From Setoptus koraiensis (Eukaryota > Arthropoda): DNA of 64,000 nt. The stretch covers positions 10,850,001 through 10,914,000 of the forward strand of contig CM106585.1 in assembly GCA_048013815.1 (NCBI GenBank), given 5' to 3'. Shown here piece after piece: positions 1-10,849 of this stretch. Below the pieces are notes generated by a model that searched no databases, was not told where the DNA came from, and worked only from the letters and a program-made list of their open reading frames with translations. The first letter of the stretch is position 1. Each line of letters begins with the position of its first letter. The position numbers were made by a program, and so were the translations under genes.

Positions 1-790
1 GCCGAGCGGCTGGCATGAGAAAGTGACAAGAAGAACAGGCACAAATCCATATATGATCCACATCCATGCGCTTGTGTTGTTGTTGTTTGCCTATGTTTAT
101 ACATGCGACAACGCCCACGCTCGGCCAATCGGCAAGCGCGAGCTCGCACCATCGATAATGAGGCTCGGCAACAATCGTTGTGTTTGTGTCACTAGGCCAG
201 TGGGTGATGGTTGGCCTTGTCCACTCACGGCATATGGCGCAACATGGGAAGGAGAGGTATCAAAGTCTCACGAATTGTGCACATATCCAAATGTTTTATT
301 GCACGGCTCGCTTGATGACAGTTGAAAGTTCACACACGGATTCTCTCACCGCGCACCGTATATTGTTGTGCCGTGTATAACAAGTGGCAAACAACAACAA
401 CAACAACAACATCAGCAGCATCAGTGTCGTCAGTGTGTGGCCCACTATTGAATCAACGGTGTTGATACAAGCGCTGCTATACTTACACATACCAACCAAT
501 ACAATTGTGCTACAATCAGTGATCTCGGCTGCACAATGCTCTCACCGGCCCGCCGTGAATATGTCCGACCGTGCACGGCTGGACATGCCCATTGGCAATT
601 AGCGCCAGCTACATTGTCGAATGCGAACCAGTTTCTCGTCGTCTATGGCGAGCCTATCATTTGGTGGCGAGCCCGTTGTGAGCCCGTCAGGCTGGCAAGC
701 CGGCCAGCCCGGCAAAGGTCGCCAACATCAAGCCAACATCAAGCCAACAAATTGCACAGCGACTCACAAAGCTGGCGAGCGGTCCCATTG

Positions 791-821
791 GTCGGTCGAC
801 TGTCGGTGACAGTCGACCGAC
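791..821. repeat. Perfect 14-bp hairpin, 3-nt loop
   Basis: The arm gtcggtcgactgtc (791-804) is followed by a 3-base loop and its exact reverse complement (808-821). It is one of at least four near-perfect palindromes within 460 bp. Confidence 0.85.
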
Positions 822-930
822 AACTGTGATTGGGGACAGCTCGCTCGCCGTGAGCGAAAGTGTCCATCATCATCATCACGATACTATTTTTAATTGCGCG
901 CCAATTATCCCGTTGCCCAACAGCCGCTCG

Positions 931-952
931 CATATCTCATATATGAGATATG
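931..952. repeat. 22-nt perfect palindrome
   Basis: The 22 bases from 931 to 952, beginning catatctcata, equal their own reverse complement with no loop. Confidence 0.85.
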
Positions 953-985
953 ATTTGAGTCATATCTCCCCGTCAGAGAGTCTCT

Positions 986-1012
986 GTCAGACTGTGACTG
1001 TCACAGTCTGAC
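986..1012. repeat. Perfect 12-bp hairpin, 3-nt loop
   Basis: The arm gtcagactgtga (986-997) and its exact reverse complement (1001-1012) are separated by ctg. A second small hairpin (tgacaaga / tcttgtca) overlaps its right end. Confidence 0.85.
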
Positions 1013-1220
1013 AAGAATCTTGTCACAAGATATCGTTTGCCTGCTACACACTGCAGAATGTCAGTCTGGCTGGTTCCGTTTTGGCCGACACTCTCGCGAG
1101 TCGCGACGCCCGCAAGTTGTGGGGCTCACAAAGCTTGTGAGTCAAAATGCGAGCGAAGCAAACAAACGAAAACAGGAACAATTGACAATTGGCGATATTG
1201 TTGTTATTATTGTGTTATTA

Positions 1221-1244
1221 TGTAAACACACCAGTGTGTTTACA
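1221..1244. repeat. Perfect 11-bp hairpin, 2-nt loop
   Basis: The arm tgtaaacacac (1221-1231) and its exact reverse complement (1234-1244) are separated by two bases. Confidence 0.85.
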
Positions 1245-3901
1245 TTTGGTGCTGTATGCGCACACAACAGTGGCTGTCACCGCTTCAGGATATCCACTTC
1301 AGGACAGCGGATCCAGGTGAGCGCTGAAAGCGTTGACTGCGACGACAGAACAAGCAGAAAAAAAAATATGATACCTTCTAACTGTTGTCGTTTGCAACCT
1401 GTTTGCATACTGGCCAAATGATGAGACTTGCCGAATACAACTGCGACGGCTGCGGCGCAACATAACGGAAGGAGGCAAAAAGAAACAATTCGCCCGTAAC
1501 ATGCCCGACATTGGACAGGTCTCGGCAAGGCTCGGCAAATCTCGGCAAGGCTTGTGTGTGTGTTTGCGAATTCCAACAGTGTGTGAATCTTCTCTGACGA
1601 CGTTATTCTGGTACCTTTATACCTGTATACCAAGTGTGTGTTATGTAACAAGTGTGCAAACGCAAGTGCTCGCTCGCTCAGTGCGCTCAATTACAATCGT
1701 AAAAAACCTATCTATCTGTATCTGTCAAATTCATAATATGCGATCAACAATTGTGTAATAGCACGCAAACAAAATATTGATGGAAACGCGAGCACTTTGA
1801 CGTCAAGCTGCTGCTGCCGCTGTCAAACTGCTACAAGCACACACACACACACATTACGCAATATCACCTTGCCATTTGCCATTGATCGCTGCTATGCCGT
1901 GGTTGTTATTAGTTATACCATCGTTGCTGTCTGACTGAAAATTAGTCTGACATCCGACATCAAGCTGGGCGAGTTCAATCATCGAGTCCATGCAATGGCA
2001 GGCACGATGCTGGCTGAGTTTGCAAAGAAAAAAAAAAGAAACGAAAATATATTATAATTGCCAATGCGCGTCCTAAATGCTTTTTATTCGAGCTTCCTCA
2101 TTATCGTTCGCTACACACTTACACTTTGAATTTGTGTGTGTGATTAAACCACTGTCGGCACTCACATTGCTGGCGACAGAGCACAAACTTACTTAGCGCG
2201 ATCAACTTTGCATCTGGTTAACTGCTTGACATGCCAGATTTTGCCATACTATCGCTGACAAGACAATCGAGCCAGCGAACAGTTATCATGTTCCGACCGG
2301 CAAACCTAGCCGGGTCCCTATCGCGCAACAGATAACAGCAACAAGCGAGTGATGGAAGCAAGTGGGTGATAGAAACACTTTTCGGCTCGCTTCTCGGTCA
2401 CGTGTAACAAACTGATTGTGGCCAGGTGAATTCTGGCAAATTCTGTTCATTTATTGGTTATTATTGTTGTTTATCAGACAACGATATAATAATAGATTGC
2501 AGCTGTCAATGGGCCAATCATCGTGGCGAACCCGCTGAAGCTTGCCATCTATCGCTGGCATTCATGCTTGGGGTGCGATGCCGATCATGTATGAATTGCG
2601 AGTCATGACTTTCATCTACAAACATATATCATCGCAAGAAACATGTTGTATTTTCTGTTTCGGTTATGCTGTCAGTCTAGATGAGATCTGTACGCCTCGC
2701 TGGAGTCGTAATGTCGGCTCAAAAATCGCAACAACGCGAACAAAAATAGCGAGTTTGTCAATAGTGTCGATGCAAATTAATTGGATCCTCGGATAATCCT
2801 AGTCGGATTGCAAACGTTGCCACCCCATTTGAAACAATTGAACTAATCGAATTAATTGGTGCCTTACTTTGGACGAACCATTGGAAAGACGTGCTCACAC
2901 ACATGGAGACAAACAGCAAGCGACCATAAAACGGTCTTCGTATCGTTATAGTAAAGCCAACAAGTTAGCTCTAGCATGAGTTGTAAATGGTGGCTCGTGC
3001 AAAGAGATTGTGCCCAAATGGTTAGTGAGTGAGTGAGCGAGCGAGCACACATGATAGAGCAAATAAACAATTACAAAGCAAGCATTACGTAATCAAATTG
3101 TATGTAAATTGGGGCGATGACGGAGATTTGTTTGGTCAAGTTCATTGGTCAGTTGCAATGTAACTGGTAGCTGACATAATCATATCAACATTGCAAGCTG
3201 GATCGATACCGTTAGCATTGTTATGGTGTGTTTGTGTCAGTCATCGCTCAGGTGTGTGCTGTTGAGCACACAACTTCATGTAGACAAGTTGCAACAACAA
3301 CATCAAACTTGACCTTTGATATTCATTTACTTTCCCCTTTGCTCTGATCTGATGATAATGTTGGCTAACTTAATTGATGGCCGACGCCAAATAGACCCGA
3401 TTGCGAGTTGCATTGGTCGGACATGGCAGAATACAACATGAATAGATTTAGTCTACCTGTGTGTCTAACTGTTTTTGTGTTGGTCATTAGTTAGTCGCAG
3501 TTGTTGCTGTTGTTGTTGTTGTTGTCCGATGACAAGTAGTAGGTGGAAGACAAACAAGAGATAGATGGATCAATGACCAGTGAATTCGCTAAGTCATGGT
3601 CGTCTCCATTATAAACGTTGTTGCCGTCTATGTTGGTTGTGTCTGCTGTCTCTCCGTCTTTTGTCTATTACATGATTCATTTGGACACGAACACAAACAA
3701 ATACAGACGCAGACTTAAACAAAACAACTCATAAAACAACACACAGTTATTCTATACCTGTCCCTATTATTATTAACATTTTATATTATACAACTACCAT
3801 TACAGCAACAACTACAACTTTCTCTGACACTAATAACTTCTTATATATTATAGTCGCTGACACTAACCTCAAGCCTGGCAAACTCCATATGTTAATACCA
3901 C

Positions 3902-3930
3902 TTGTTGTTGTTGTTGTTGTTGTTGTTGTG
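3902..3930. repeat. (TTG)n microsatellite
   Basis: About ten uninterrupted TTG units, followed about 120 bp later by a degenerate GTT/GCC tract (4031-4070). The open frames across them are repeat artefacts. Confidence 0.9.
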
Positions 3931-4155
3931 TTCTACTTGATACTGTTGCACTGTGCTGTCGATGATTTAGCAAACCAGCAGTCAAGTTCATTCATTAATG
4001 ATATTATTATTATTATTACATTATCTAAGCCTGTTGCTGTTGCCGTTGCCGTTGCTGTTGTTGTTGTTTTGTTCTTTCGCCTTCTTTGCCTGGGTTTGCT
4101 CTGGTCAGTTAACACTTTCGACTGCGAGCGAAGAAATTTAAAACAAAATCGTGAG

Positions 4156-4163
4156 TATAAAAG
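4156..4163 (+). promoter_or_regulatory. Possible TATA box for the NPC2-like gene
   Basis: TATAAAAG lies about 250 bp before the ATG of the NPC2-like gene. With a start site about 30 bp downstream it would give a 5' UTR of roughly 220 nt. Position is the only support; no start-site evidence is available. Confidence 0.3.
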
Positions 4164-4404
4164 AGTAAAGATTTGCTTCGGTCATACTCATAAATGGGCT
4201 CTTGAGCCGCCAGTGAGTATCACAACTTTACTGCTGACGGGATTATCGCAGACAAAAACATCGCAAAACATTTCTACGACCGCAACAAACATCTCTTGTG
4301 TGATCGCCATCAAGTTTAAATTAAATATTAGCGATATTGATCTTAATTAGCAGTAACAGTTATACCATAGTTATACATGATCAGTTAGTTAATTACACAT
4401 CATA

Positions 4405-4953
4405 ATGTCACCAAAAATCAATCGTTTATTGGCCATTAGTGCTTGTTTGGCAACCATTTTATTAGCTAGTCAATCAATATCATCAGTATCATTATTTGTT
4501 CATGGTGTGTCAGTTAATTTCACTGATTGCGGTAACAAAAACATTAAAGAAGTACGCATAACTCCCTGTCCGGGCGATGGAACAGTTTGCAATATTAACT
4601 TAGGCACAAATGTAACAGTAGAGGCCGATTTTATAGCAAAACACGAAGCCAATAGTTTAACTGAGGTCATCAAGGGAGTTGTACGCGGCAGGGAATTGCC
4701 GTTTCCCGAACAACGAAAAGATCCATGCAAGAGCACAATATCTCCTGAGTGTCCAATTAAAATAGGCAAATTCTATCAATATAGGGCCTCATTTGAGATA
4801 AAACCCTACTATCCGGCCATACCGGTCAAAGTTAGATATGCCCTGGCTAATCCGGCGGGCGACATAGTGGCGTGCGTACAGATATCGGCTAAAATCATCG
4901 ACCCAAATCCGCTGCCGGCGCGATCAAGAACAAAACCAAAAAAGAAACCTTGA
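4405..4953 (+). CDS. NPC2-like ML-domain secreted protein
   Basis: This 182-residue intronless gene encodes a secreted ML-domain protein of the NPC2 family, which in arthropods includes sterol/lipid carriers and mite group 2 allergens. A hydrophobic signal peptide covers about residues 1-33 (LLAISACLATILLASQSISS within it). The mature part has the family cysteine layout: VNFTDCG, TPCPG, TVCN, DPCKS, ECPIK and IVACVQ. That gives six cysteines, expected to form three disulfides, and YPAIPVKVRYAL matches the last-but-one strand of the fold. Family knowledge suggests a beta-sandwich pocket that binds sterol or other lipid outside the cell or in lysosomes. A lysine/arginine/proline-rich tail (about 170-182) extends past the usual end. 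Arthropods have many NPC2 paralogues, so orthology to vertebrate NPC2 is not claimed. The next gene, XPB, converges on it. Confidence 0.9.
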   Translation: MSPKINRLLAISACLATILLASQSISSVSLFVHGVSVNFTDCGNKNIKEVRITPCPGDGTVCNINLGTNVTVEADFIAKHEANSLTEVIKGVVRGRELPFPEQRKDPCKSTISPECPIKIGKFYQYRASFEIKPYYPAIPVKVRYALANPAGDIVACVQISAKIIDPNPLPARSRTKPKKKP

Positions 4954-6974
4954 GCAGTCATAATCATATTATTATAATGTAATTGTTTGGACAACAGTAA
5001 CACTTAATTTATTGATAACAACAAGCACACGATTACAGAGAAGAAATTGATAATAATAATTTATAAAATAATGATAGATGATGATAGATTTACCTGTTAC
5101 CGGCTGCACGGAGCTGTTCGCGTCACCGCGCCACCATCACAAACAATTTATGTTGCGGTCGATAGCGACTGCACGTAATAATAGCTGGACCATGTTATAA
5201 TTGTTGCATAGTGTTGGCAATAGTAATAATTAATTAGTAGTCAGACGATGATGGTTGGTCTGTTATAAGTACAACCACTGCAGGAAAATCGCCGATCAAT
5301 TTATCAGATTGATTCCTACTCGCGAATGTACTTATATCAGACAATACCAAACATGTTTTATATTTAAGTTGACAAGTATTATTATTATTTATTGTTGTTG
5401 TGCATCTTGAGGAGTTTACTTTCAGATTACCGCTATCAATTATCAATTATCCGTTATCAGCAACAGCAATAGCTTATAGGCTGTAAATAAACTTTTCTCA
5501 TCCATTGCTATCTTATCTGTTATGCTTAATTGTTGTCACTACTGTTATTTGTCGATTGTTATCTGTTGTGTGTGTCAGCACTTCCTATAGGTTGTTGGTT
5601 TTGCACTTTGAGCTACTTGACTCGCTGACTAGACTTGTTGACTTTAATGTTGTCACTAGACAACAAACCACATAGGGACCTCTATTTATAGTCGCCACTA
5701 AAACTGGTTGAACAACACCAAAATGGTGCGCGATGCGCAATCTCACTGGCACCATGTCACCAGCAATCGTATTATGTAATGCGGAAAATTAAAATTATAT
5801 AATAATTATCGCCGATGCACACTCAATATTGACTGACATTATGTTGCTGTTAGTACAATCGTGTAAACGTTCTTCTAACTGTTGTGAGTCGTGTCGCACA
5901 AATTATTATGTAATGATGATGTTGCTAGATTTGGTGCTGTATTTGTCTGGCATGTTGCAGCCATTAATCACTATACTGTTACACGATTCACTAATGTGTC
6001 TTGGCCGCGTGCATCTTTGCACCCAATTGACAGCGTACAAAGTAAATTGTGGGAACCCAATTAAACGTCGCTCCATCACGATGAGACAAACAACGACTAA
6101 TTCACTTCATGAAACTCACTTCATAAAACTGTATCGGCAATAAAACAACACTGTCGAAAGAATGGCATAGAATAATTTTGTGGTTGCAATATGTCGATGT
6201 ATGTTGTGTGCGCTATGGACTAACAAACTGAACCGATGATGATGATGATGATGACGGCGACTACGAACACGACGCTTGGTGCCTGATGCTTTTGAACAAC
6301 ACGACAATTAATGATTGATGTTGACTCTATCATGTCGCGGTATGTCACGTTGCCATGATGCGACTATGTGCATTTGCATACACGTTGTACCATTGATGCA
6401 ACAATTGATCTCTAGTGAACAACATTGATCATGAGAAAACTATTCCGATACATCACAAGTTAACAATTGTAACGGGCACGTGAACACTACAACAACTGAC
6501 AATGCACTAATTTGACAGATAGAGAGATGGGCAACAACAAACACATGCACAATGACATACACTAATTTTGACTAATTGACTCTGTCACTCTGTAAATTGA
6601 CGTGTGCAACACGACTGCAATTTGCAACTCAACATGACGTCACTAGCACCGTCCGGTTGGGCGTGATGCTCATTTAATATTGATCTCTATTGAAGGCTAT
6701 CAGTTTGAAACCCCCAAATATCAGTTAGTCAAGTCCAACTGTCTACCATCACAGCCATAATTATAATCGAGCAAAATCGTGAGAACATTCCAAGTGCAGT
6801 AATCGTATGACAACAATAGATGATAATAACTAGATAACAAAAGCAAATTTGAGTATGTGCATAAGTGACTGTTGGTGTTATCGCGCTTCATTAATTGAAA
6901 CACCACCACTCACTATTGTTTGTTGAATATCATTGTTATTATTGTGAGATTCAACATTAAGACAACATATTATA
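4954..6974. other. Intergenic region between convergent NPC2-like and XPB genes
   Basis: AT-rich unique sequence with no supportable gene. A (GAT)n run sits at about 6236-6257. The longest open frame (5829-6143, +) lacks any recognisable family feature and its composition follows the surrounding DNA. The 3' UTRs of both neighbours should lie here. Confidence 0.6.
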
Positions 6975-9293
6975 TCACTTTCTGAAGCGCTTAAACAGAG
7001 GATGCCGGAAGTCATTATTAGACTTGGCTTTTGACCTATATTCAATGTATGTGTTATCATCGGCACCAGTCAGAGAGCTTATGTTACCACTTCGGCGACC
7101 TAAACCGCCCGAACCAACTCTAATATTGCCGCCAAAACCTGGCTCTTCTCCACCTCTTTCCTCTTCGGCGTCAGTATCATTGGCGGCCATTACTTGCTGC
7201 AACAGTTGATGTTGTTCCTCTTTCGTGCTATATAGTAACTCTTCTTTATCCATGTCGTCAAAACTAGTGACCACTTTGTAGCTGTAACCTTGATTGGCCA
7301 AAAATCTCTGTCTCTTGCGAGCGAAGTGCATCTCAACTGTATCTTGCGACACCAACGAGTAAAAATAGGCATTGTACTCCTCTGCCATGGCCCCCTTCTT
7401 TGGCCTCAATATTCTACCTAAACGTTGAGCCTCTTGACGTCGCGATCCACCATGACTAGAGATTTGTATCAATACGTTAGCCTCTGGTAAATCGAATGAG
7501 GTATCGGCCACCTTCGACACAAAGATCGTATTGACTTTAGGATTGTATTTAAAGTTTTGCAATATTTGCATACGCTCCGATTGAGATGTCGGACCATAGA
7601 TGAAGGGCCGTCCTAGTTTCAAGGCGTAATGCTTGAGAGCAAACACATTGTCGGCGAAAACAATTATTTTGTCGTTTCGTCTCTCATGGAATTTGATTAA
7701 ATATTGACAGAATCTAAACTTGGTGGGATTCATAACGTAGAACAACAGTCTCTTGCAGGCCCTAGTGGACAAGTACTCCCTGAAAAATTCTGCCTGCATT
7801 GGACACCATACTTCAGCGCACTGAACCTTGGCAATGTAACCAAAATTTTGCAACTCTAGCCAGTTCGCTTCGTACATTTTGGGTCCAATCAAGAAATTTA
7901 AGTCTGCAATCTTGTCATCCTCCCGAACGAGTGTGGCGGTCAGACCTAACTTACAATGTGATCTCACTTTAGTCAAAACTGTTCTGAATCGCTCAGCAGG
8001 TATTGTGTGTACTTCATCGAGAAGCATGAGACCCCATTCTTGGTCTTTGATCCAATTCATTACTTGCTGGGCCTCGTACGATCTCTTTGACGTGTGCGCT
8101 ATCATAGAGAAAGTAGTTATAAGAATACCACAGTTGACAGGTCTATCTTTGGCATCCGACGTAAATCTACATATAATACTGTCGTCGGCAGTTGACCACA
8201 TTTTGAATTGAGTTTTCCATTGTTCTACTGACACGCCACTATTACATAATACTATACATCTTTTTCTAACTGTGCAACAAGCAGTGACACCTACCAACGA
8301 TTTACCTGCACCACAAGGTAGCACAATAAGTCCTGATCTTGCACGACCATTACCAAACATTTTCCTCAGGCTTTTCTCTTGATAAGGACGCAAAATAGCT
8401 GATGGCTTGAGATCAATGTTGACGTTTGGATTGATAGTATCTTCTTTGAATGCATACTCGGCCAATAGCGGATAATCCAGTTCGATGCAACGCTTCTGCA
8501 AGGTCTCTATTTTCTCTTGTTCCACCTCAAATGAGACCACTTTAAGATCATCTAGATCGTCATTTTCACGCTCAAATCTCTGATAGTAGCTATAAATATC
8601 ATCGGGTACGGCCTCGTCCTCTAGAGGAGTTTCGTCAGTTGCAGTCTTCTTTGCTGCTTCATCGGCGTCAGTTGATTGACCAGCGGCTGGTGGTGGGGCC
8701 GGGTGATTGAATTGAATACCTTTTCTAGCGTCTTTATTAAGAATGCTCGTAAGTAGCTCATCGCTATCATTTTCTCCTTTAACTCTGCAGGCTCTAATTT
8801 CAGGGTCTCGCAGCAGGCGCTTGACAACATCAGCATGAGCCGATTCAACATAGTATTTGTTATGCTTCAATACCAATTTAACTTTGCCGTAACTTAATGT
8901 GCACAGTTTTATGAAGTCAACAATACCCTCCGGTAGTGTTGTTTTACCCAAGCGTCGCAAATATTCAATAATATCCTCTGTCTGGAGGCCCACTGAAACT
9001 GCCGCATACAAAGAATAGGCTGTCAATTTGTATTCATGTATATTTTCTGGTCTAGACACAGGCTCCGCAATTGTTATGAGAAAATCATGTGCGTGCTTGT
9101 AAACAGGCGAGAAAGTTTCTAGAAATATATGACCATCCGGGGCCACCCAAATAGGTCTGGCATCATGGTCACTTCTGAGTTTCATCTGGTCACGATAATC
9201 CTTTGCTCCATACTCATCCTCGGCGGCCGTGTCAATAACAACTCTGGTTGCGGCCTCAGGAGGCGGTGGCAACGATCTATCATCCACTTCCAT
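6975..9293 (-). CDS. ERCC3: TFIIH core DNA helicase/translocase XPB
   Basis: A complete, intronless 772-residue XPB/ERCC3 (Drosophila haywire) protein. It is the ATP-driven translocase of TFIIH that opens promoter DNA for RNA polymerase II and acts in nucleotide excision repair. The N-terminal part ([20 protein letters not shown], about residues 46-65) matches the XPB N-terminal domain. An acidic linker follows at about 210-260. The SF2 helicase core shows Walker A LPCGAGKS near residue 325, DEVH near 422, [11 protein letters not shown] with the XPB-specific RED motif near 456, and the arginine-finger motif [12 protein letters not shown] in the second RecA lobe. [12 protein letters not shown] is typical of the family's C-terminal region. 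Length is close to animal orthologues (about 780-800). The first ATG is used, about 670 bp from the engrailed 3' end. XPB and engrailed are both on the minus strand but are functionally unrelated. Confidence 0.98.
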   Translation of the reverse strand: MEVDDRSLPPPPEAATRVVIDTAAEDEYGAKDYRDQMKLRSDHDARPIWVAPDGHIFLETFSPVYKHAHDFLITIAEPVSRPENIHEYKLTAYSLYAAVSVGLQTEDIIEYLRRLGKTTLPEGIVDFIKLCTLSYGKVKLVLKHNKYYVESAHADVVKRLLRDPEIRACRVKGENDSDELLTSILNKDARKGIQFNHPAPPPAAGQSTDADEAAKKTATDETPLEDEAVPDDIYSYYQRFERENDDLDDLKVVSFEVEQEKIETLQKRCIELDYPLLAEYAFKEDTINPNVNIDLKPSAILRPYQEKSLRKMFGNGRARSGLIVLPCGAGKSLVGVTACCTVRKRCIVLCNSGVSVEQWKTQFKMWSTADDSIICRFTSDAKDRPVNCGILITTFSMIAHTSKRSYEAQQVMNWIKDQEWGLMLLDEVHTIPAERFRTVLTKVRSHCKLGLTATLVREDDKIADLNFLIGPKMYEANWLELQNFGYIAKVQCAEVWCPMQAEFFREYLSTRACKRLLFYVMNPTKFRFCQYLIKFHERRNDKIIVFADNVFALKHYALKLGRPFIYGPTSQSERMQILQNFKYNPKVNTIFVSKVADTSFDLPEANVLIQISSHGGSRRQEAQRLGRILRPKKGAMAEEYNAYFYSLVSQDTVEMHFARKRQRFLANQGYSYKVVTSFDDMDKEELLYSTKEEQHQLLQQVMAANDTDAEEERGGEEPGFGGNIRVGSGGLGRRSGNISSLTGADDNTYIEYRSKAKSNNDFRHPLFKRFRK

Positions 9294-9963
9294 TTTTATA
9301 ATATATAAATATATCGTATATATTTAATTCAGTAAGAAATGGATTGTCTTTCGGTCGACATTGTGATCAGATGTTTCGTATTTGACCAATATCAAATGTA
9401 TTATATTGGTGGTATTATCAAAGATGTTCGCCAGGTGGCGCCGACAACTCTGCGCCGATCCGCCGTGGACCGCACAGATGCGCACAGCACAGAAAGGAAT
9501 GGGGACTCGGATTAGCGAAGTTCTTGAAACACCAAATGGATAATCCATTATTATAGATTCTCTTTTCTCAATGAGGCCAATAGCAAGAATGCCTTCGTGA
9601 CACAAACTTAATAAAGTACATAGAAGGTATAGGCCAAATCAGTTTCGAATTGCATTACTCATGACGACTTGTCAGACACTTCACTGTCCGGGACTATCGA
9701 TGCAAGAGTAAATGCAGTAGTAAATTAGCGTTGTTTGATTATTTTAATTGAGTTTCTCTAATATAAACACATTATAAAGATAATAACTTATTACTAAAAT
9801 AATGATTAGTAATAATTACATTAATAGTTGATAGTTAATGTGTGCTGATAATGACAATGATAGACATGACTAAACTAACACCAATTAGACTGTTAGCTAT
9901 GATATTCAATCCTGTTTTTTTGTGTGTGCCTGTGATGTGCCTTTTGATCTATTGATCAATCAA
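9294..9963. other. Spacer: engrailed 3' flank and XPB 5' flank
   Basis: This 670-bp AT-rich spacer lies downstream of the engrailed stop and upstream of the XPB start. It should hold the engrailed 3' UTR and the XPB promoter. I see no coding sequence; an open frame at 9324-9605 has no family features. Confidence 0.6.
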
Positions 9964-10849
9964 TCAAGCCACATCTAATTGATCTTGATCGTCGTCCTCG
10001 TCTTCGTTGTCATCACCATCCGATTGGTTTCTGGTAGAACCATTCTTCTGACTAGATGGCAAAGACTTGTGATGTAAATTAATTGAGGAGCTTCCATTTG
10101 AGCAACGGCTACTAGTGCCATCATATTGGTCAATATTGTTGTTACTGTTACTGTTACTGTTGAGATTGTTATTCATTTGATCGTTGCGACTATTGTTTGA
10201 TGACAATTTTCGGCGCTTTGAATCGTGACGATCATTTTCGTCGTCATCATCGTAACTCTCACAATCTGACGGATCCAAGGTACTGTGATTATATAGGCCT
10301 CCCGCCACCAATAAACCCCTCAGCGGAGTTGGTTGATTGCTTTGCTTTTTCGTCTTGGCACGCTTATTCTGGAACCAAATCTATATTTTATAATTGGTAT
10401 AATTGGTATAATTGGTGAATTACAACAAAAATGGTATTAGTATGACAAGTTGTTAATACTAGGCGATCTGCACAATGAACGAAGGCATCATGATTAACTT
10501 TAATACCGTTACTGCAGCACTTACCTTGATTTGGCTCTCATTCAATTTCAGTCTGTCAGCTAGCTCTTTGCGACGCTTCTCATCTAGATAACTGTTTGAA
10601 AATGGCAATAATAGAAAAGTAGATAAGTTAATTACATGAGATTAATTATAGTTGATTGTTGATTATAGACACTGTTAAATGGGTGTTTGTTAGATGAGAG
10701 TGGAGATGGCGCTACTTACCTATTATCATTGAATTCTTGTTTTAGTTTGGCCAATTGTTCGCTTGTAAATGCAGTTCGTGGCCTCTTCTCGTCTATTTTG
10801 TTATCTTTCACTATCTTATCTTTTGATTTAACTCGTCTAGATCGTGGAC
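9964..10849 (-). other. en: engrailed homeobox exons 2-4 with two short introns
   Basis: Exon 2 (10849-10720) encodes the linker and homeodomain residues 1-23. Exon 3 (10591-10525, 67 nt) encodes residues 24-46, and exon 4 (10380-9964) encodes residue 47 to the stop. The introns are 128 and 144 bp. Both exon 2 and exon 3 end at strong gtaagt donors. Acceptors are tttcaaacag for exon 3 and aaaatatag for exon 4. Intron 3 contains a short tandem ataattggt repeat (about 10387-10415). Confidence 0.93.

Larger units (their letters stand above)
1..4155. other. Non-coding region rich in short hairpins
   Basis: No reading frame here resembles a known protein. The frames that stay open are short, overlap on both strands and follow simple-sequence stretches. 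The most obvious structures are short perfect inverted repeats clustered between 790 and 1250, with (AAC)n and (GTT)n runs near 390-415, 3500-3525 and 3902-3930. From about 1750 to 3880 I see only AT-rich unique sequence. This could be intergenic DNA or a distal flank or intron of a gene outside the window. Confidence 0.6.

Noticed and set aside
1277-1690. 137-codon open frame on the minus strand
   Set aside because: No recognisable domain, overlaps frames on the plus strand and contains homopolymer-derived phenylalanine runs.
3889-4350. 153-codon open frame just before the NPC2-like gene
   Set aside because: It is driven by (GTT)n tracts and hydrophobic codons from simple sequence, and it overlaps the probable promoter and 5' UTR of the NPC2-like gene.
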